From contig JBJMIG010000004.1 of NCBI GenBank assembly GCA_045806965.1, forward strand, positions 62,001-126,000: DNA of 64,000 nt. Reading direction: 5' to 3'. The position numbers and the translations under genes were made by a program. Positions 16,426 through 24,996 of this stretch are shown here, one piece after another (the first letter of the stretch is position 1; the number at the start of each line of letters is the position of its first letter). The stretch is from DASYTH01 sp045806965 (GTDB lineage Bacteria; Actinomycetota; Actinomycetes; Mycobacteriales; Pseudonocardiaceae). The notes below the pieces were generated by a model. The model did no database searches. It was given only the letters and a program-made list of their open reading frames with translations, and had not been told where the DNA came from.

Positions 16426-17465
16426 ATCCAGTGCTGCTTTCTGCCTTGGAACTTCCGACAGTTGATGATAGAGTTTTCAACAGTGTCACTCAGGGCGTGG
16501 TCCGTGTAATAGGCGGCGTGCGGGCTAATGAACACATTCGGCAGTTCCTGTAGCCGCAACAGCTGCTTGCTTTCGATGGGCTTGTTTCTGCGGTCGGCGT
16601 AGAATATTCCTTCCTCTCCTTCGAGGACATCCAGCGCCGCACCACCCAATCTGCCGCTTTCCAACGCTGAGATGAGGGCCTCGGTGTCAAGCAGCGCACC
16701 GCGTCCCGTGTTGATGAGGAACGCGCCGTGCTTCATCTGCTCGATACGGCGACGGTTCAGGAGATGGTGTGTATCCGCGTTAAGTGGCGTATGGAGCGTT
16801 ACAATGTCGCTCTGCTCCAACAATTCATCGAGAAGAACGTAGTCGGCAGAGGTCCTGGGACGAATGTCATAGGCCAATTTTTGGCAGCCAAAACCCCACA
16901 GCCTGTCGATGACCGCCGCACCAATCCGTCCAGTTCCAATTACTCCGATGGTCAGGTCGCGTAGTTCTTTCCCGGGAACCTCACTCAATCTGTAATCATG
17001 AACATCCACACGCCTGACAGTAGACTTTGCATTTCGCACGGCCATCAGCATCAGCATCAGTGTGTAGTCAGCCACGCTGTCTGGCGAGTAGGCGACGTTT
17101 TCGACGGAGATGCCGACGCCCTCCGCATATGTCATATCGATGTGGTCGCATCCAATGCTTCTCGTGGAGATATATGTTACGCCGGCCCGACTGAGCGCGA
17201 GAAGGGTGGAATTTGGGATCTGTGCCCTATGGCCGACACTGATGCATTGGTTTCCACATGCCAGCTCGATATTGGCCTCAGACACCGCTGCCGCTGTGAT
17301 AGTTGGCACAACACCGAAGCGAGGCGCCATCGCACGAAACAAGGCAGCCTCGTTCTGCCCGCATCCATAAATCGTGATTCCCATTGTTGGAACGGCCGAG
17401 AAGGACGCGGGCCCCAGCAATCGGGTGCGGCGGTCCACCGCTCGTGCTGGGTCGCCGTAGGTCAT
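16422..17465 (-). CDS. vanH: VanH D-lactate dehydrogenase
   Basis: D-2-hydroxyacid dehydrogenase with NAD-binding GVIGTGRIGAAV near residue 175, the Arg/Glu catalytic region (INTGRGALLDTE) and the terminal His in ISPHAAYYT. The VanH signature STRSIGCDHIDMTYAEGVG is present. It reduces pyruvate to D-lactate for VanA. ATG 17465 gives a 27-residue N-terminal extension before the usual MGITIYGCGQ at 17384. GGGAGG lies only one base from 17465, so the exact start is uncertain. It is the first gene of vanHAX. Confidence 0.95.
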   Translation of the reverse strand: MTYGDPARAVDRRTRLLGPASFSAVPTMGITIYGCGQNEAALFRAMAPRFGVVPTITAAAVSEANIELACGNQCISVGHRAQIPNSTLLALSRAGVTYISTRSIGCDHIDMTYAEGVGISVENVAYSPDSVADYTLMLMLMAVRNAKSTVRRVDVHDYRLSEVPGKELRDLTIGVIGTGRIGAAVIDRLWGFGCQKLAYDIRPRTSADYVLLDELLEQSDIVTLHTPLNADTHHLLNRRRIEQMKHGAFLINTGRGALLDTEALISALESGRLGGAALDVLEGEEGIFYADRRNKPIESKQLLRLQELPNVFISPHAAYYTDHALSDTVENSIINCRKFQGRKQHWI

Positions 17466-17532
17466 GCCTCCCAGTCAAGGCAGCGTGGTGTTGCCAGCGC
17501 GTATCTGGTTTTCGATATGCCGACGATATGTT
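17466..17532 (-). promoter_or_regulatory. vanHAX promoter with paired CATATCG motifs (VanR box)
   Basis: Read on the minus strand, CATATCGTCGGCATATCG (around 17510-17530) holds two direct CATATC repeats 11 bases apart, then AAAACC and a putative -10 GATACG. The block matches that upstream of vanY at most positions, including TTGCCAGC and CAGTCAAGG on the plus strand. This is inferred to be the VanR-P binding site. The IS701-type element ends only about 70 bases upstream. Confidence 0.7.
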
Positions 17533-17599
17533 ACCGCTCGGTAACACGCCGAACGTGCGGGCGCGCCGGCTCGTCATCGACCAGGATCAGTGGCGCTAG

Positions 17600-19086
17600 T
17601 ACGGCAGTAGTACTTGTTGATCTGGTCATGTTGTGGCTGGTTGGCGGCGTAGTCGTGTGCGGTGGTGGAACCATTTCGCTCGTGCTTGGTGGTGTCGTCG
17701 CCACCAGATCCAGCGGAGGTGGTGGGTTTCGGGCTGTAGGTGGCGGGTGGCTAGGTTGAACAGGCGTTTGATTTCGGCGACGGTGAGCGCGATCAGACCG
17801 ATGTCCTCGGGTGGCTGCTCGTCCGGTGCGGTGGGCAGGATCGGTGCTGGTGTGCGGGTTTTGGCTTGGGCGGCGGTGACGGCGCAGACCGCGAGTGCGG
17901 CCATGGCGAGCACGGTGTGGCGTAGCAGCGCGGTGTAGGTGCGTGCCTGGGAGTGGTCGAGCCCGAAGTGGTCTTTGCTGAACTCGAACCCTTCCTCGAC
18001 CGGCCACCGCAAACACGCAACCTGCACCAGGGTCGGCAACGTGACTGGTCGACCGGGTGGCACGTGGCAGTAGTGGTAGGCCAACTCGCCGCTGGTCAGG
18101 TGTTTGCGGATCAGCAGGGAATGGTTCGGGCTGGCGGTGGCCACCCAGGCCCACGCGTAGACCCGGTCTCCTTTGGACCCGGCGACCGCCAGGGTCTGCC
18201 ACCGTTTCCTGCCCTGTTTCGTGCCGGTCAGTTCCCTGGCCACCAACGTATCGGCGCGCAGGGCCTGCCCGGACGGCACGGTGAGGCGGAACGCGGCGCC
18301 CACCCGCAGCACGTAGCCGACCTGGTGGCTTTCCAGGTGTTTGCGTAATTCGCTGCTGCGGCCGTAGACCTCGTCGCCGGCGCACCAGGGCGGCATGACG
18401 CCCTCGGTGATGGCGTCGGTGGTGATGTCGATCGCCAGCTGTGGTTTCGTCTTGAACACGACATCGGCGGGGACACCCATGGCGGCGCGCCGGGCCTGGT
18501 CGTCGAGTTGTTCGACCGGAACATAGATCCGTGCCCCGATCAAGGCGTGTCCACCTGTGGTGGCATACGAGCAGTGCACGGTGTTCACGCCGTTGGCGAC
18601 CCGCCCCGCACAGCCCATGTACTGGCGTTTCACCCCCGCCGTGCACACGCCCTGTTTCTGCTGCCCGGTCTCGTCCAGCGCCGCCACCGCCAACCCATCG
18701 GCGGCCGGTGTCAGGCGTTCAACGGCGAACTGGCGCACCACCGCCATCGCCGCGTCGGTGTCCCACACCGCCCGGTTGAGCAGCCGCTGCATCCGGAACG
18801 GGGTGGCGTCCCCGGCATGCTCGGCGATCGTCCACGCGTTCTTGCGCGGCAGGTCGCTCATCAACCCGGTCACATACTTCCGAAACTGCGCAAACGGCTC
18901 CACCCGACCGAAACACACACCCAACCGGCCATGAAGCTCGGCCAGATTCTCCCCCGCCAACGCACCCTCTACGATGACCGCAGCGGCCGCCTCAAGATCG
19001 TCTTGCGTCACAACTCGATGATCATGAAGGCGGCCGCCCTCGTTACACCCCCCACCCAACCAAGATCGCGATCTACCACTGCCGTA
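17600..19086 (-). mobile_element. IS701-family insertion sequence, 1,487 bp, flanked by CTAG
   Basis: Ends are imperfect inverted repeats TACGGCAGTAGTA (left, 17600) and TACGGCAGTGGTA (right, complement of 19074-19086). Both sides are flanked by CTAG (17596-17599 and 19087-19090), the target duplication characteristic of IS701-type elements. One intact transposase gene fills the element. The right-hand CTAG supplies the TAG stop of the lacI-type gene, so that gene was not disrupted. The left end lies upstream of the vanH promoter. Confidence 0.85.
17626..19059 (-). CDS. IS701-family transposase (DDE)
   Basis: The DDE-type transposase has FRKYVTGLMSDLPRKNAWTIAE near the N-terminus, the first Asp in LAVAALDETGQQKQG, the second in PPWCAGDEVYGRS, and the Glu region in PVEEGFEFSKDHFGLDHSQAR, the IS701 hallmark. 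The length of up to 477 residues is normal. The start may be GTG 19011 (VTQDDLEAAAAV) rather than 19059, which is close to the element end. The frame is uninterrupted, so the element may still be mobile. Confidence 0.9.
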   Translation of the reverse strand: MGGGCNEGGRLHDHRVVTQDDLEAAAAVIVEGALAGENLAELHGRLGVCFGRVEPFAQFRKYVTGLMSDLPRKNAWTIAEHAGDATPFRMQRLLNRAVWDTDAAMAVVRQFAVERLTPAADGLAVAALDETGQQKQGVCTAGVKRQYMGCAGRVANGVNTVHCSYATTGGHALIGARIYVPVEQLDDQARRAAMGVPADVVFKTKPQLAIDITTDAITEGVMPPWCAGDEVYGRSSELRKHLESHQVGYVLRVGAAFRLTVPSGQALRADTLVARELTGTKQGRKRWQTLAVAGSKGDRVYAWAWVATASPNHSLLIRKHLTSGELAYHYCHVPPGRPVTLPTLVQVACLRWPVEEGFEFSKDHFGLDHSQARTYTALLRHTVLAMAALAVCAVTAAQAKTRTPAPILPTAPDEQPPEDIGLIALTVAEIKRLFNLATRHLQPETHHLRWIWWRRHHQARAKWFHHRTRLRRQPATT

Positions 19087-20079
19087 CTAGGCGCTGGCCC
19101 GGCGGACGAGCCGAATGATCTCGGGGCCTGGCCCGGGCGCGGCCGGTTCACCTTGCAGGACCGCGACGACCGCGGCGGCCAGGTGCCGGCCGAGCGCGGA
19201 CATGCCGGTGGCGATCGTGGTCAGTGCGGGGTCGGCGAGGGCGCCCGCGGGAATGTCGTCCACGCCCACGACGGCGAGCTGGGCCGGAGCGGTCAAGTGC
19301 CGGTGCCGCAGCCCGGCCAGGACGGCCAGGGCGACCTCGTCGTTGTACGCGCACACGGCGGTGATCCGGGCGCGACGCCAGGCGCGCACGGCGGTGGACG
19401 CGCCGATCCGGTCCAGTGGCACGGTGTGCGCCATCGGCTCAGCCAGACCGAGGTCCGCGCAGGCCGCTCGGGCGCCGGCCAGCCGGGGATCGGCGAACGC
19501 GGCCAGGCGCTCGTCGTCGGGCAAGGCGTAGCCGAGGCGGCGGTGACCGGCCGAGCAAAGATGCGCGGCCTGGGCGTGCCCGACGCCCTGCTGGAAGTCC
19601 GCGAAGGACGCCCGGCCGGCGAACTGGAACACCGGTGCCACCACGGGAATCCCGGCCCGGCGCGCGGCGCCGACCTCGGCCTCGTCCAGCGCCTGGTGGT
19701 TGATCACCGCGGCGGGGGTGATCGCCTTCCACAGGTCGTGGACCGGGCGGGCGTTCCGGGGATGGGCGTGCACGACCAGGGTCAGCCCGGCGGCCGCCAG
19801 GGCGCGGGTCAACTCCTCCACCAGCCGGGCGATGGCCGGTCCGATCGGCCATTCCGGGATCAGCAGCAGGACCATGTCGCTGCGCCCGGAGCGCAGTGCC
19901 CGGGCCGGTGCGTACGGCGTGTAGCCAAGGGACTCGGCGGCGTCGAACACCCGGCGGCGGGTCGGCGCCGAGATCGTCTGGTTGGGCGTGCCGTTGAGCA
20001 CATAGCTCACCGTCGCCCGCGACACCCCACTGAGCTGTGCCACCTGCACGCTGGTGACCCGGCGCCGCTGATCCGGCAT
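19087..20079 (-). CDS. LacI-family regulator of the GH1 beta-glucosidase
   Basis: ATG 20079 has AAGGAAG upstream. The N-terminal HTH reads VTSVQVAQLSGVSRATVSYVLNG, with the hinge ALRSGRSDMVLLL, then a periplasmic-binding-type sensor domain. The divergent neighbour is a GH1 glycosidase, so this protein probably represses it until an aryl- or oligo-glucoside is sensed. The C-terminus is abrupt (LVRRASA-stop), and the stop codon is in the CTAG target site of the IS. Confidence 0.87.
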   Translation of the reverse strand: MPDQRRRVTSVQVAQLSGVSRATVSYVLNGTPNQTISAPTRRRVFDAAESLGYTPYAPARALRSGRSDMVLLLIPEWPIGPAIARLVEELTRALAAAGLTLVVHAHPRNARPVHDLWKAITPAAVINHQALDEAEVGAARRAGIPVVAPVFQFAGRASFADFQQGVGHAQAAHLCSAGHRRLGYALPDDERLAAFADPRLAGARAACADLGLAEPMAHTVPLDRIGASTAVRAWRRARITAVCAYNDEVALAVLAGLRHRHLTAPAQLAVVGVDDIPAGALADPALTTIATGMSALGRHLAAAVVAVLQGEPAAPGPGPEIIRLVRRASA

Positions 20080-20139
20080 GGCGACTTCCTTCCGGCGTCC
20101 GTGCTTGCCAAGCATTGCGGTGCAGCTTACGGTCAGGGC

Positions 20140-20151
20140 TTACACGTGTCA
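20140..20151. promoter_or_regulatory. Putative LacI-type operator between lacI-like and GH1 genes
   Basis: TTACACGTGTCA is a near-perfect 12-base palindrome around a central CG, in the 91-base divergent gap between the regulator and the glucosidase. LacI-family operators are usually such palindromes with a central CG. Binding is inferred. Confidence 0.5.
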
Positions 20152-20170
20152 GTGACAGGACGAGTATGGC

Positions 20171-21388
20171 ATGACCGCACCGGAACGTGACTTTCCGCCG
20201 GAATTCCTCTGGGGCGCCGCGACTTCCGCGCATCAGGTGGAAGGCGCCAACGTCAACAGCGACTGGTGGGACTTCGAACACGCCGCGGGCACCCCGGCCC
20301 GCGAACCGTCGCTGGACGCGATCGATCACTACCACCGCTACGCCGAGGACTTCGCCCTGCTGCGTTCCTTGGGCCACACTGCCCACCGGCTGTCTATTGA
20401 GTGGTCCCGGATCGAACCCGCACCGGGCCAGTTCAGCCGCGCGGCGCTCGCGCACTACCGCCGGGTGCTCACCGTGCTGGCCGAGCACGGCATGGCCGGG
20501 TTCGTCACCCTGCACCATTTCACCCTGCCCCGCTGGCTCGCGACCCGCGGCGGCTGGCTCGCTCCGGACGCCGTCGCGTTGTTCGAACGGTACTGCCGGC
20601 GGGTCAGCACCGACCTCGGCGACCTCATGCCGTTCGTGTGCACGGTCAACGAGCCGCAGATGGTTGCCCTGCACGGCTACCTGGAGGGCTACCACCCGCC
20701 GGGGCTCACCAACCCGACTCTGTGGAAGCGAGCCGGAGACGTGTTGCTGGACGCACATCACGCAGCGGTTAGGGCGATCCGCGACGGACCCGGCGACGCG
20801 CGGCCGGGCCTCACACTGCAACTGCCGCTGCTCACCCCGGCCCGCGACGACGAGGCCTCGCTCGCCCTGTGCCGAACCATGCACCAAGAGATCGTCGGCC
20901 GCTATCTGGACGGGTTGACCCGATCCGATCCCGGCGACTTTCTCGGCGTGCAGTATTACCGCAAACAGTGGGTCGATCCGTCCTCCCCCACCCATTTCGC
21001 CGAGCCTCCCCCCGGCTGGCCACGCACCCAGATGGGCTGGGCGGTCCACCCCGACGGGCTGCGCCAGACGCTGCACCTGGCCGCCCGGTCGGGGCTACCG
21101 CTCTACGTCACCGAGAACGGAATCGCCACCGAGGACGACAGCGAACGCCTGGGCTACCTCGAAACCCACCTCACCGCCGTCGCGCGCGCCCGCGCGGAAG
21201 GAGTCGATGTGCGCGGTTATCTCCACTGGTCGGCATTCGACAACTTCGAGTGGGCCGAAGGCTACCTCCCGAAGTTCGGCCTGATCGCCGTCGACCGGGA
21301 CACCGACTTCGCTCGCTTTCCGAAGCCCAGCGCCCATGCCTTTGCCAAACTCGCCGCCACCGGCCGCATTGCCGCGCTGCGCGAATAG
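20171..21388 (+). CDS. GH1 beta-glucosidase
   Basis: 405 residues with no signal peptide, so cytoplasmic. GH1 landmarks are FLWGAATSAHQVEG, WSRIEP, the acid/base CTVNEPQM near residue 160, YVTENG with the nucleophile near residue 315, and SAFDNFEWAEGY near the C-terminus. It hydrolyses beta-glucosides or related glycosides after uptake. It is somewhat shorter than typical GH1 enzymes (440-470). It stands alone on the plus strand, divergent from its probable repressor. Confidence 0.92.
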   Translation: MTAPERDFPPEFLWGAATSAHQVEGANVNSDWWDFEHAAGTPAREPSLDAIDHYHRYAEDFALLRSLGHTAHRLSIEWSRIEPAPGQFSRAALAHYRRVLTVLAEHGMAGFVTLHHFTLPRWLATRGGWLAPDAVALFERYCRRVSTDLGDLMPFVCTVNEPQMVALHGYLEGYHPPGLTNPTLWKRAGDVLLDAHHAAVRAIRDGPGDARPGLTLQLPLLTPARDDEASLALCRTMHQEIVGRYLDGLTRSDPGDFLGVQYYRKQWVDPSSPTHFAEPPPGWPRTQMGWAVHPDGLRQTLHLAARSGLPLYVTENGIATEDDSERLGYLETHLTAVARARAEGVDVRGYLHWSAFDNFEWAEGYLPKFGLIAVDRDTDFARFPKPSAHAFAKLAATGRIAALRE

Positions 21389-21447
21389 GAACGTGGTGGA
21401 AGGGGCGCCCAGAGCCTGGGGCCAAGGCTCCGGGCGCCCGGGGTTGG

Positions 21448-23619
21448 TCAGCCGATGACGGCGACGTCGTGTCGCCCGCCGGGCACGGTGAGGTGGACGT
21501 AGCCGTCCTCGGCACGGCTCCGCACCGGGCGGCCGTCGAGGATGACGAGGGACCGTGCGGTGGCGGGCACGGCGATGGTGCCGCCGGTGCCGGTCGGTGT
21601 CTCGGTGTGCAGAGTGAAGAAGGGTCCGAGGGACACCCATCGCGTAGTGATGTCACCGTGTCTGGTGGGCACGGCGCCCTGGGCCCAGGACAGTGTGCCG
21701 GGGTGGGGTTTGATGCTCCAGGTGGCGTAGCCGGCCTCGACCGGGGTCACGCCGAGGACCTGTTCGGTGAGTTGGACGGTCGGGGATGCCGCCCAGCCGT
21801 GGGCGAGGCTGGCGGTGGCGCGGTTGACCCCGCCGGTGGCGTTCTTGAACTCCCAGAGTCCGCCGGTGTAGAGCGGGTCGTCGGGGTCGACCATCGGTCC
21901 CCAGGTGCGGCGCATCAGGTCGAACGCGCCGGCCACGTCCCCCGCCACGAAGCGTCCGGCGGTTTCCATGCCGTTGCCGAACGGTTCGATCACGTGCCCG
22001 GTGGGGTCCTGTAGGCCCGGACCGATGATCGCGCCGTACGGTGTCCACAATGTCCTCAGCGCCGCCAGCACGCTGGCACGGCGATCGGCGGGTGCGATGC
22101 CGTACTGCAGAGCCAGCCCGTTGGCGTCCTCGACCAGCACGTCAAGGTGGTCGCTGCTCTGGCCGTACGCGCCGAGGACCGGGTTCCACAGTCGGCTGTT
22201 GATCGCGGCCTTGATCGCCTCGGCCGTGGCGTCCTCGGCATCGGCCGTGGCGGGTGCGCCGACCGTGCGCTCGACCCACGCCATGTCCTTGAGCAGGAGG
22301 TAGTAGTCGATGCTGTACTTGGTGACCGCACCGGTCTGGGTGGCCTGCCAGAAGTCGCGGTCGTTGGAGTCGACGAGGTTGTTGGCGTCCAGGAAGGTCT
22401 GGTTGTAGGCCAGTTCGTCGCGCAGCGCGGGCAGCACGCTGGTCAGGTACGCCCGGTCGCCGGTGTAGCGGTAGTAGGCGATGACGCCGCGCACGCCGCA
22501 GCCGGAGTAGTTGTTGGAGTAGAACAAGGGGGAGCCGGCGGGGTTGGGGCCCTTGCGAAAATCGGGCGAGCCGGGCAGCGCTCCGTCGGCCCGCTGGGTG
22601 GCCAGTAGCACATTGAGCGAGGACTTCACGTAAGCCGCGCCCGCATCGCCCAGACTGCTTATCGCGGTCGGGGTCTGCACCAGCAGGTCGCAGGTCCAGA
22701 TGCTGCGGTCACGCTTGGCGCCGTCATAGACGCGGGTGTCCGGTAGGCCGTTCAGCCCGGCGGGTTTGAGGTTGAGCTGCAGCGTATAGGCGCCGGAGTA
22801 CCACATTCGGTTGAGCTGATCGTCGCTGGACAGGAACCAGCCGCGGTAGTCGGCCGGCGTCGCGCGCAACGCCTGGAAGTCTACGTGGGCCGCGGAGATG
22901 GACACACTGCTCGGAGTGGTCAGGGTGAGCAGGACGAACCGGAACCCGCCGTGGAAGCTGCCGGAGAGCCGACCGGGCGCGGTGGGTTGCAGGGTGTCCG
23001 GTCCGCCGACGCCGGCCAGCCCCCGGGACTCGTCGCTGGCCGGTGCGCCCGGTGAGGTGGTAACCGCCGTTCCCGCGGCCAGATCCGCGACCAGCGGCGG
23101 TCCGAAGGAGACGGTCCGGGCCACGGAGTCGAACCCGGTGATCGTCGCGGTCTGGCCGCCGAGGGAGATCGTGTTGCCCACCTCGAGGTTCGCCGTGGAC
23201 GCGACGGTGACCGTGGGCGCACCGGCGACTGCCGCGACGACAAGGGTGGTCGCCGCCGGTCTGCGGAGGAACTGCCGCGCCTCACCGGTGACGAGCGTGA
23301 GTGACGGCGCGCCCTGGACGGCGGTGATGTCGACGGAAGGCGTGCCGGCGATGTCCTTGCCGAAGTCGAGCACGACCGACGCCGGTGTCCCGCCCGCGAC
23401 GGTGGTCAGTGTCGCCGGCTCTCCCGTGCCCCGGATCAGAGTCCGCGGATTGGCCACACTCCCCCGGCCCTCCGCGGCCACCGGCGACACCTGCGCTGAT
23501 GGCGGTCCCAGAACGTAGCGGTGCCAGGCGGGGGAGAAACCCGGCGCGGCGTCGGCCGGGAGCGCGCTCGCCCCGACCGTGACGAGCGCGGCGAGCGCGG
23601 CGATGGAACGTTTCAGCAC
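21448..23619 (-). CDS. Secreted alpha-L-rhamnosidase-like (GH78-type) protein
   Basis: GTG 23619 follows AAAGGAGAGG and yields a signal peptide (LKRSIAALAALVTVGASALPADA). A beta-rich N-terminal half with a CBM-like segment is followed by an (alpha/alpha)6 barrel. Barrel features are the KRDRSIWTCDL region, FWQATQTGAVTKYSIDYYLLLKD and LYTGGLWEFKNATGG, and a C-terminal beta sandwich ends in VPGGRHDVAVIG. It probably releases rhamnose or another sugar outside the cell. It is last in the sugar ABC operon, 100 bases after the binding-protein gene. Substrate specificity is not certain. Confidence 0.75.
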   Translation of the reverse strand: MLKRSIAALAALVTVGASALPADAAPGFSPAWHRYVLGPPSAQVSPVAAEGRGSVANPRTLIRGTGEPATLTTVAGGTPASVVLDFGKDIAGTPSVDITAVQGAPSLTLVTGEARQFLRRPAATTLVVAAVAGAPTVTVASTANLEVGNTISLGGQTATITGFDSVARTVSFGPPLVADLAAGTAVTTSPGAPASDESRGLAGVGGPDTLQPTAPGRLSGSFHGGFRFVLLTLTTPSSVSISAAHVDFQALRATPADYRGWFLSSDDQLNRMWYSGAYTLQLNLKPAGLNGLPDTRVYDGAKRDRSIWTCDLLVQTPTAISSLGDAGAAYVKSSLNVLLATQRADGALPGSPDFRKGPNPAGSPLFYSNNYSGCGVRGVIAYYRYTGDRAYLTSVLPALRDELAYNQTFLDANNLVDSNDRDFWQATQTGAVTKYSIDYYLLLKDMAWVERTVGAPATADAEDATAEAIKAAINSRLWNPVLGAYGQSSDHLDVLVEDANGLALQYGIAPADRRASVLAALRTLWTPYGAIIGPGLQDPTGHVIEPFGNGMETAGRFVAGDVAGAFDLMRRTWGPMVDPDDPLYTGGLWEFKNATGGVNRATASLAHGWAASPTVQLTEQVLGVTPVEAGYATWSIKPHPGTLSWAQGAVPTRHGDITTRWVSLGPFFTLHTETPTGTGGTIAVPATARSLVILDGRPVRSRAEDGYVHLTVPGGRHDVAVIG

Positions 23620-23719
23620 TGAACCTCTCCTTTGCGGGATCCGGTGGTGCGGCAAGGCATCAGGAACCAGAGCCGCACTCGAAGGTGCCGGCTCCGATCC
23701 GGTACACGTCGTTCGTGGG

Positions 23720-24982
23720 TCAGGCTCCGGCCCGGTAGTCGCCGTCCATCGCGGCGAGCATCTTGTCCGGAGTCGACTGTCCACTGAAGATTTCCTGCAA
23801 CCCGCTCAACATGGTCTGCTGCACCTTGGCGTTGGGCCAGAGCTGGTCCATGAACGGCACGGTGTGGTCACTCGTCAGGTACTTCGACAGCTCGGTCAGC
23901 GAGGGGTCGACGGTGAAGCCGGTGTCCGGCAAGGCCGGCAGTCCGCCCTGTTTCGCTACGAACAGGTTCATGCCCGCGGGCGACATCACGTAGTTGACGA
24001 ACTTCAGTGCCAAGTCGGGGTTCTTCGCCTTGGCGTTGACCCCGTAGCCGGCACCGGCCGCGGCGGGCATGACGAAGCTGGCCGGATCGTCGGTGGCCGG
24101 CAGCGCCTTGAGGGTGAACGTGCCGCTCGGGTTCTGCTTCTTGAGCAGTGCGATGATCCAGTTGCCCTGGATGACACCGAGGGTCTTGCCGGTGGCGGCG
24201 AGTTGCTGGCTGGCCTCGTAGCTGGTGCTGAGCGGGCTCTGCTGGAAGCAGCCGGTACTCGCCATCTCCTGGTACTTGGTCATTGCGGTGGTCCACGGCG
24301 AGCGGGCGAAGCTGGCTTGCCCGGACTGCATCTGCTTGTCGAAATCACGTTCCGACCCGTAGACCGTCGTGGCGACCAGCGCGTACAGCACGATCTGGGT
24401 CACCCACTTGTCCTGGATGCCGAGCGCGAATGCCGGTGTTCCCTTTGCGGCGGCGGCCTTGCAGAACGTCAGCAGTTCGGTCCAGGTGCCCGGCGGGGTG
24501 AGGCCGGCCGTGCGCAGCGCCTCCTGGTTGTAGACCGCGCCGATGCCGTTCAGCCCGAAGATCGCGTTGTAGGTCTTGCCCTGGTACTGGGCGACGCTCT
24601 TGACCGCCGCGGGGAGTTTCGCTGCCCAGGGCTGGTCGGACAGGTCGCGCAGGTACCCCGGTTTGGCCACCACGTAGGTGGCGCCCGGGTTGCCGTTGCC
24701 CGGCCAGACCGACATCACGTCCGGCGCGGTTCCCGAAGCGAGTTGAGTGCGGATCTGTTGCTGAAACTGGTCGGCTCCGCTGGTCGTGAAGTTGACCTTG
24801 ACGCCGGGGTTGGCCGCCTCGAACGCCTTCACCACGTCCTCGATCGAACCCTGGTCGACCGAGGCCAGGGTCAAGGTCTTCGGGTCGCCGCCGGAGGCGG
24901 CGTTGGTGCCCCCGCCGCACGCCGTCAGCACGAGGATGGAACTGATCGCGGCCGCCAGGGCCGGCAGGATGCGAGTATTCAT
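23720..24982 (-). CDS. Sugar ABC transporter solute-binding lipoprotein
   Basis: 420 residues from ATG 24982. The signal peptide ends in the lipobox LTACGGG, so it is anchored outside the membrane. The body is a type-1 extracellular solute-binding protein (FEAANPGVKVNF, AQYQGKTYNAIFGLNGIGAVYNQEAL, MDQLWPNAKVQQTMLSG). It delivers an oligosaccharide to the two permeases encoded upstream. No ATPase gene is in this operon, so a shared MsiK-like ATPase elsewhere is likely. Confidence 0.9.
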   Translation of the reverse strand: MNTRILPALAAAISSILVLTACGGGTNAASGGDPKTLTLASVDQGSIEDVVKAFEAANPGVKVNFTTSGADQFQQQIRTQLASGTAPDVMSVWPGNGNPGATYVVAKPGYLRDLSDQPWAAKLPAAVKSVAQYQGKTYNAIFGLNGIGAVYNQEALRTAGLTPPGTWTELLTFCKAAAAKGTPAFALGIQDKWVTQIVLYALVATTVYGSERDFDKQMQSGQASFARSPWTTAMTKYQEMASTGCFQQSPLSTSYEASQQLAATGKTLGVIQGNWIIALLKKQNPSGTFTLKALPATDDPASFVMPAAAGAGYGVNAKAKNPDLALKFVNYVMSPAGMNLFVAKQGGLPALPDTGFTVDPSLTELSKYLTSDHTVPFMDQLWPNAKVQQTMLSGLQEIFSGQSTPDKMLAAMDGDYRAGA

Positions 24983-24996
24983 GGTGTCTCCCGCGA

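Noticed and set aside
18508..20190. 560-codon plus-strand frame over the transposase and lacI genes
   Set aside because: Opposite-strand shadow covering two well-supported genes and an IS end.
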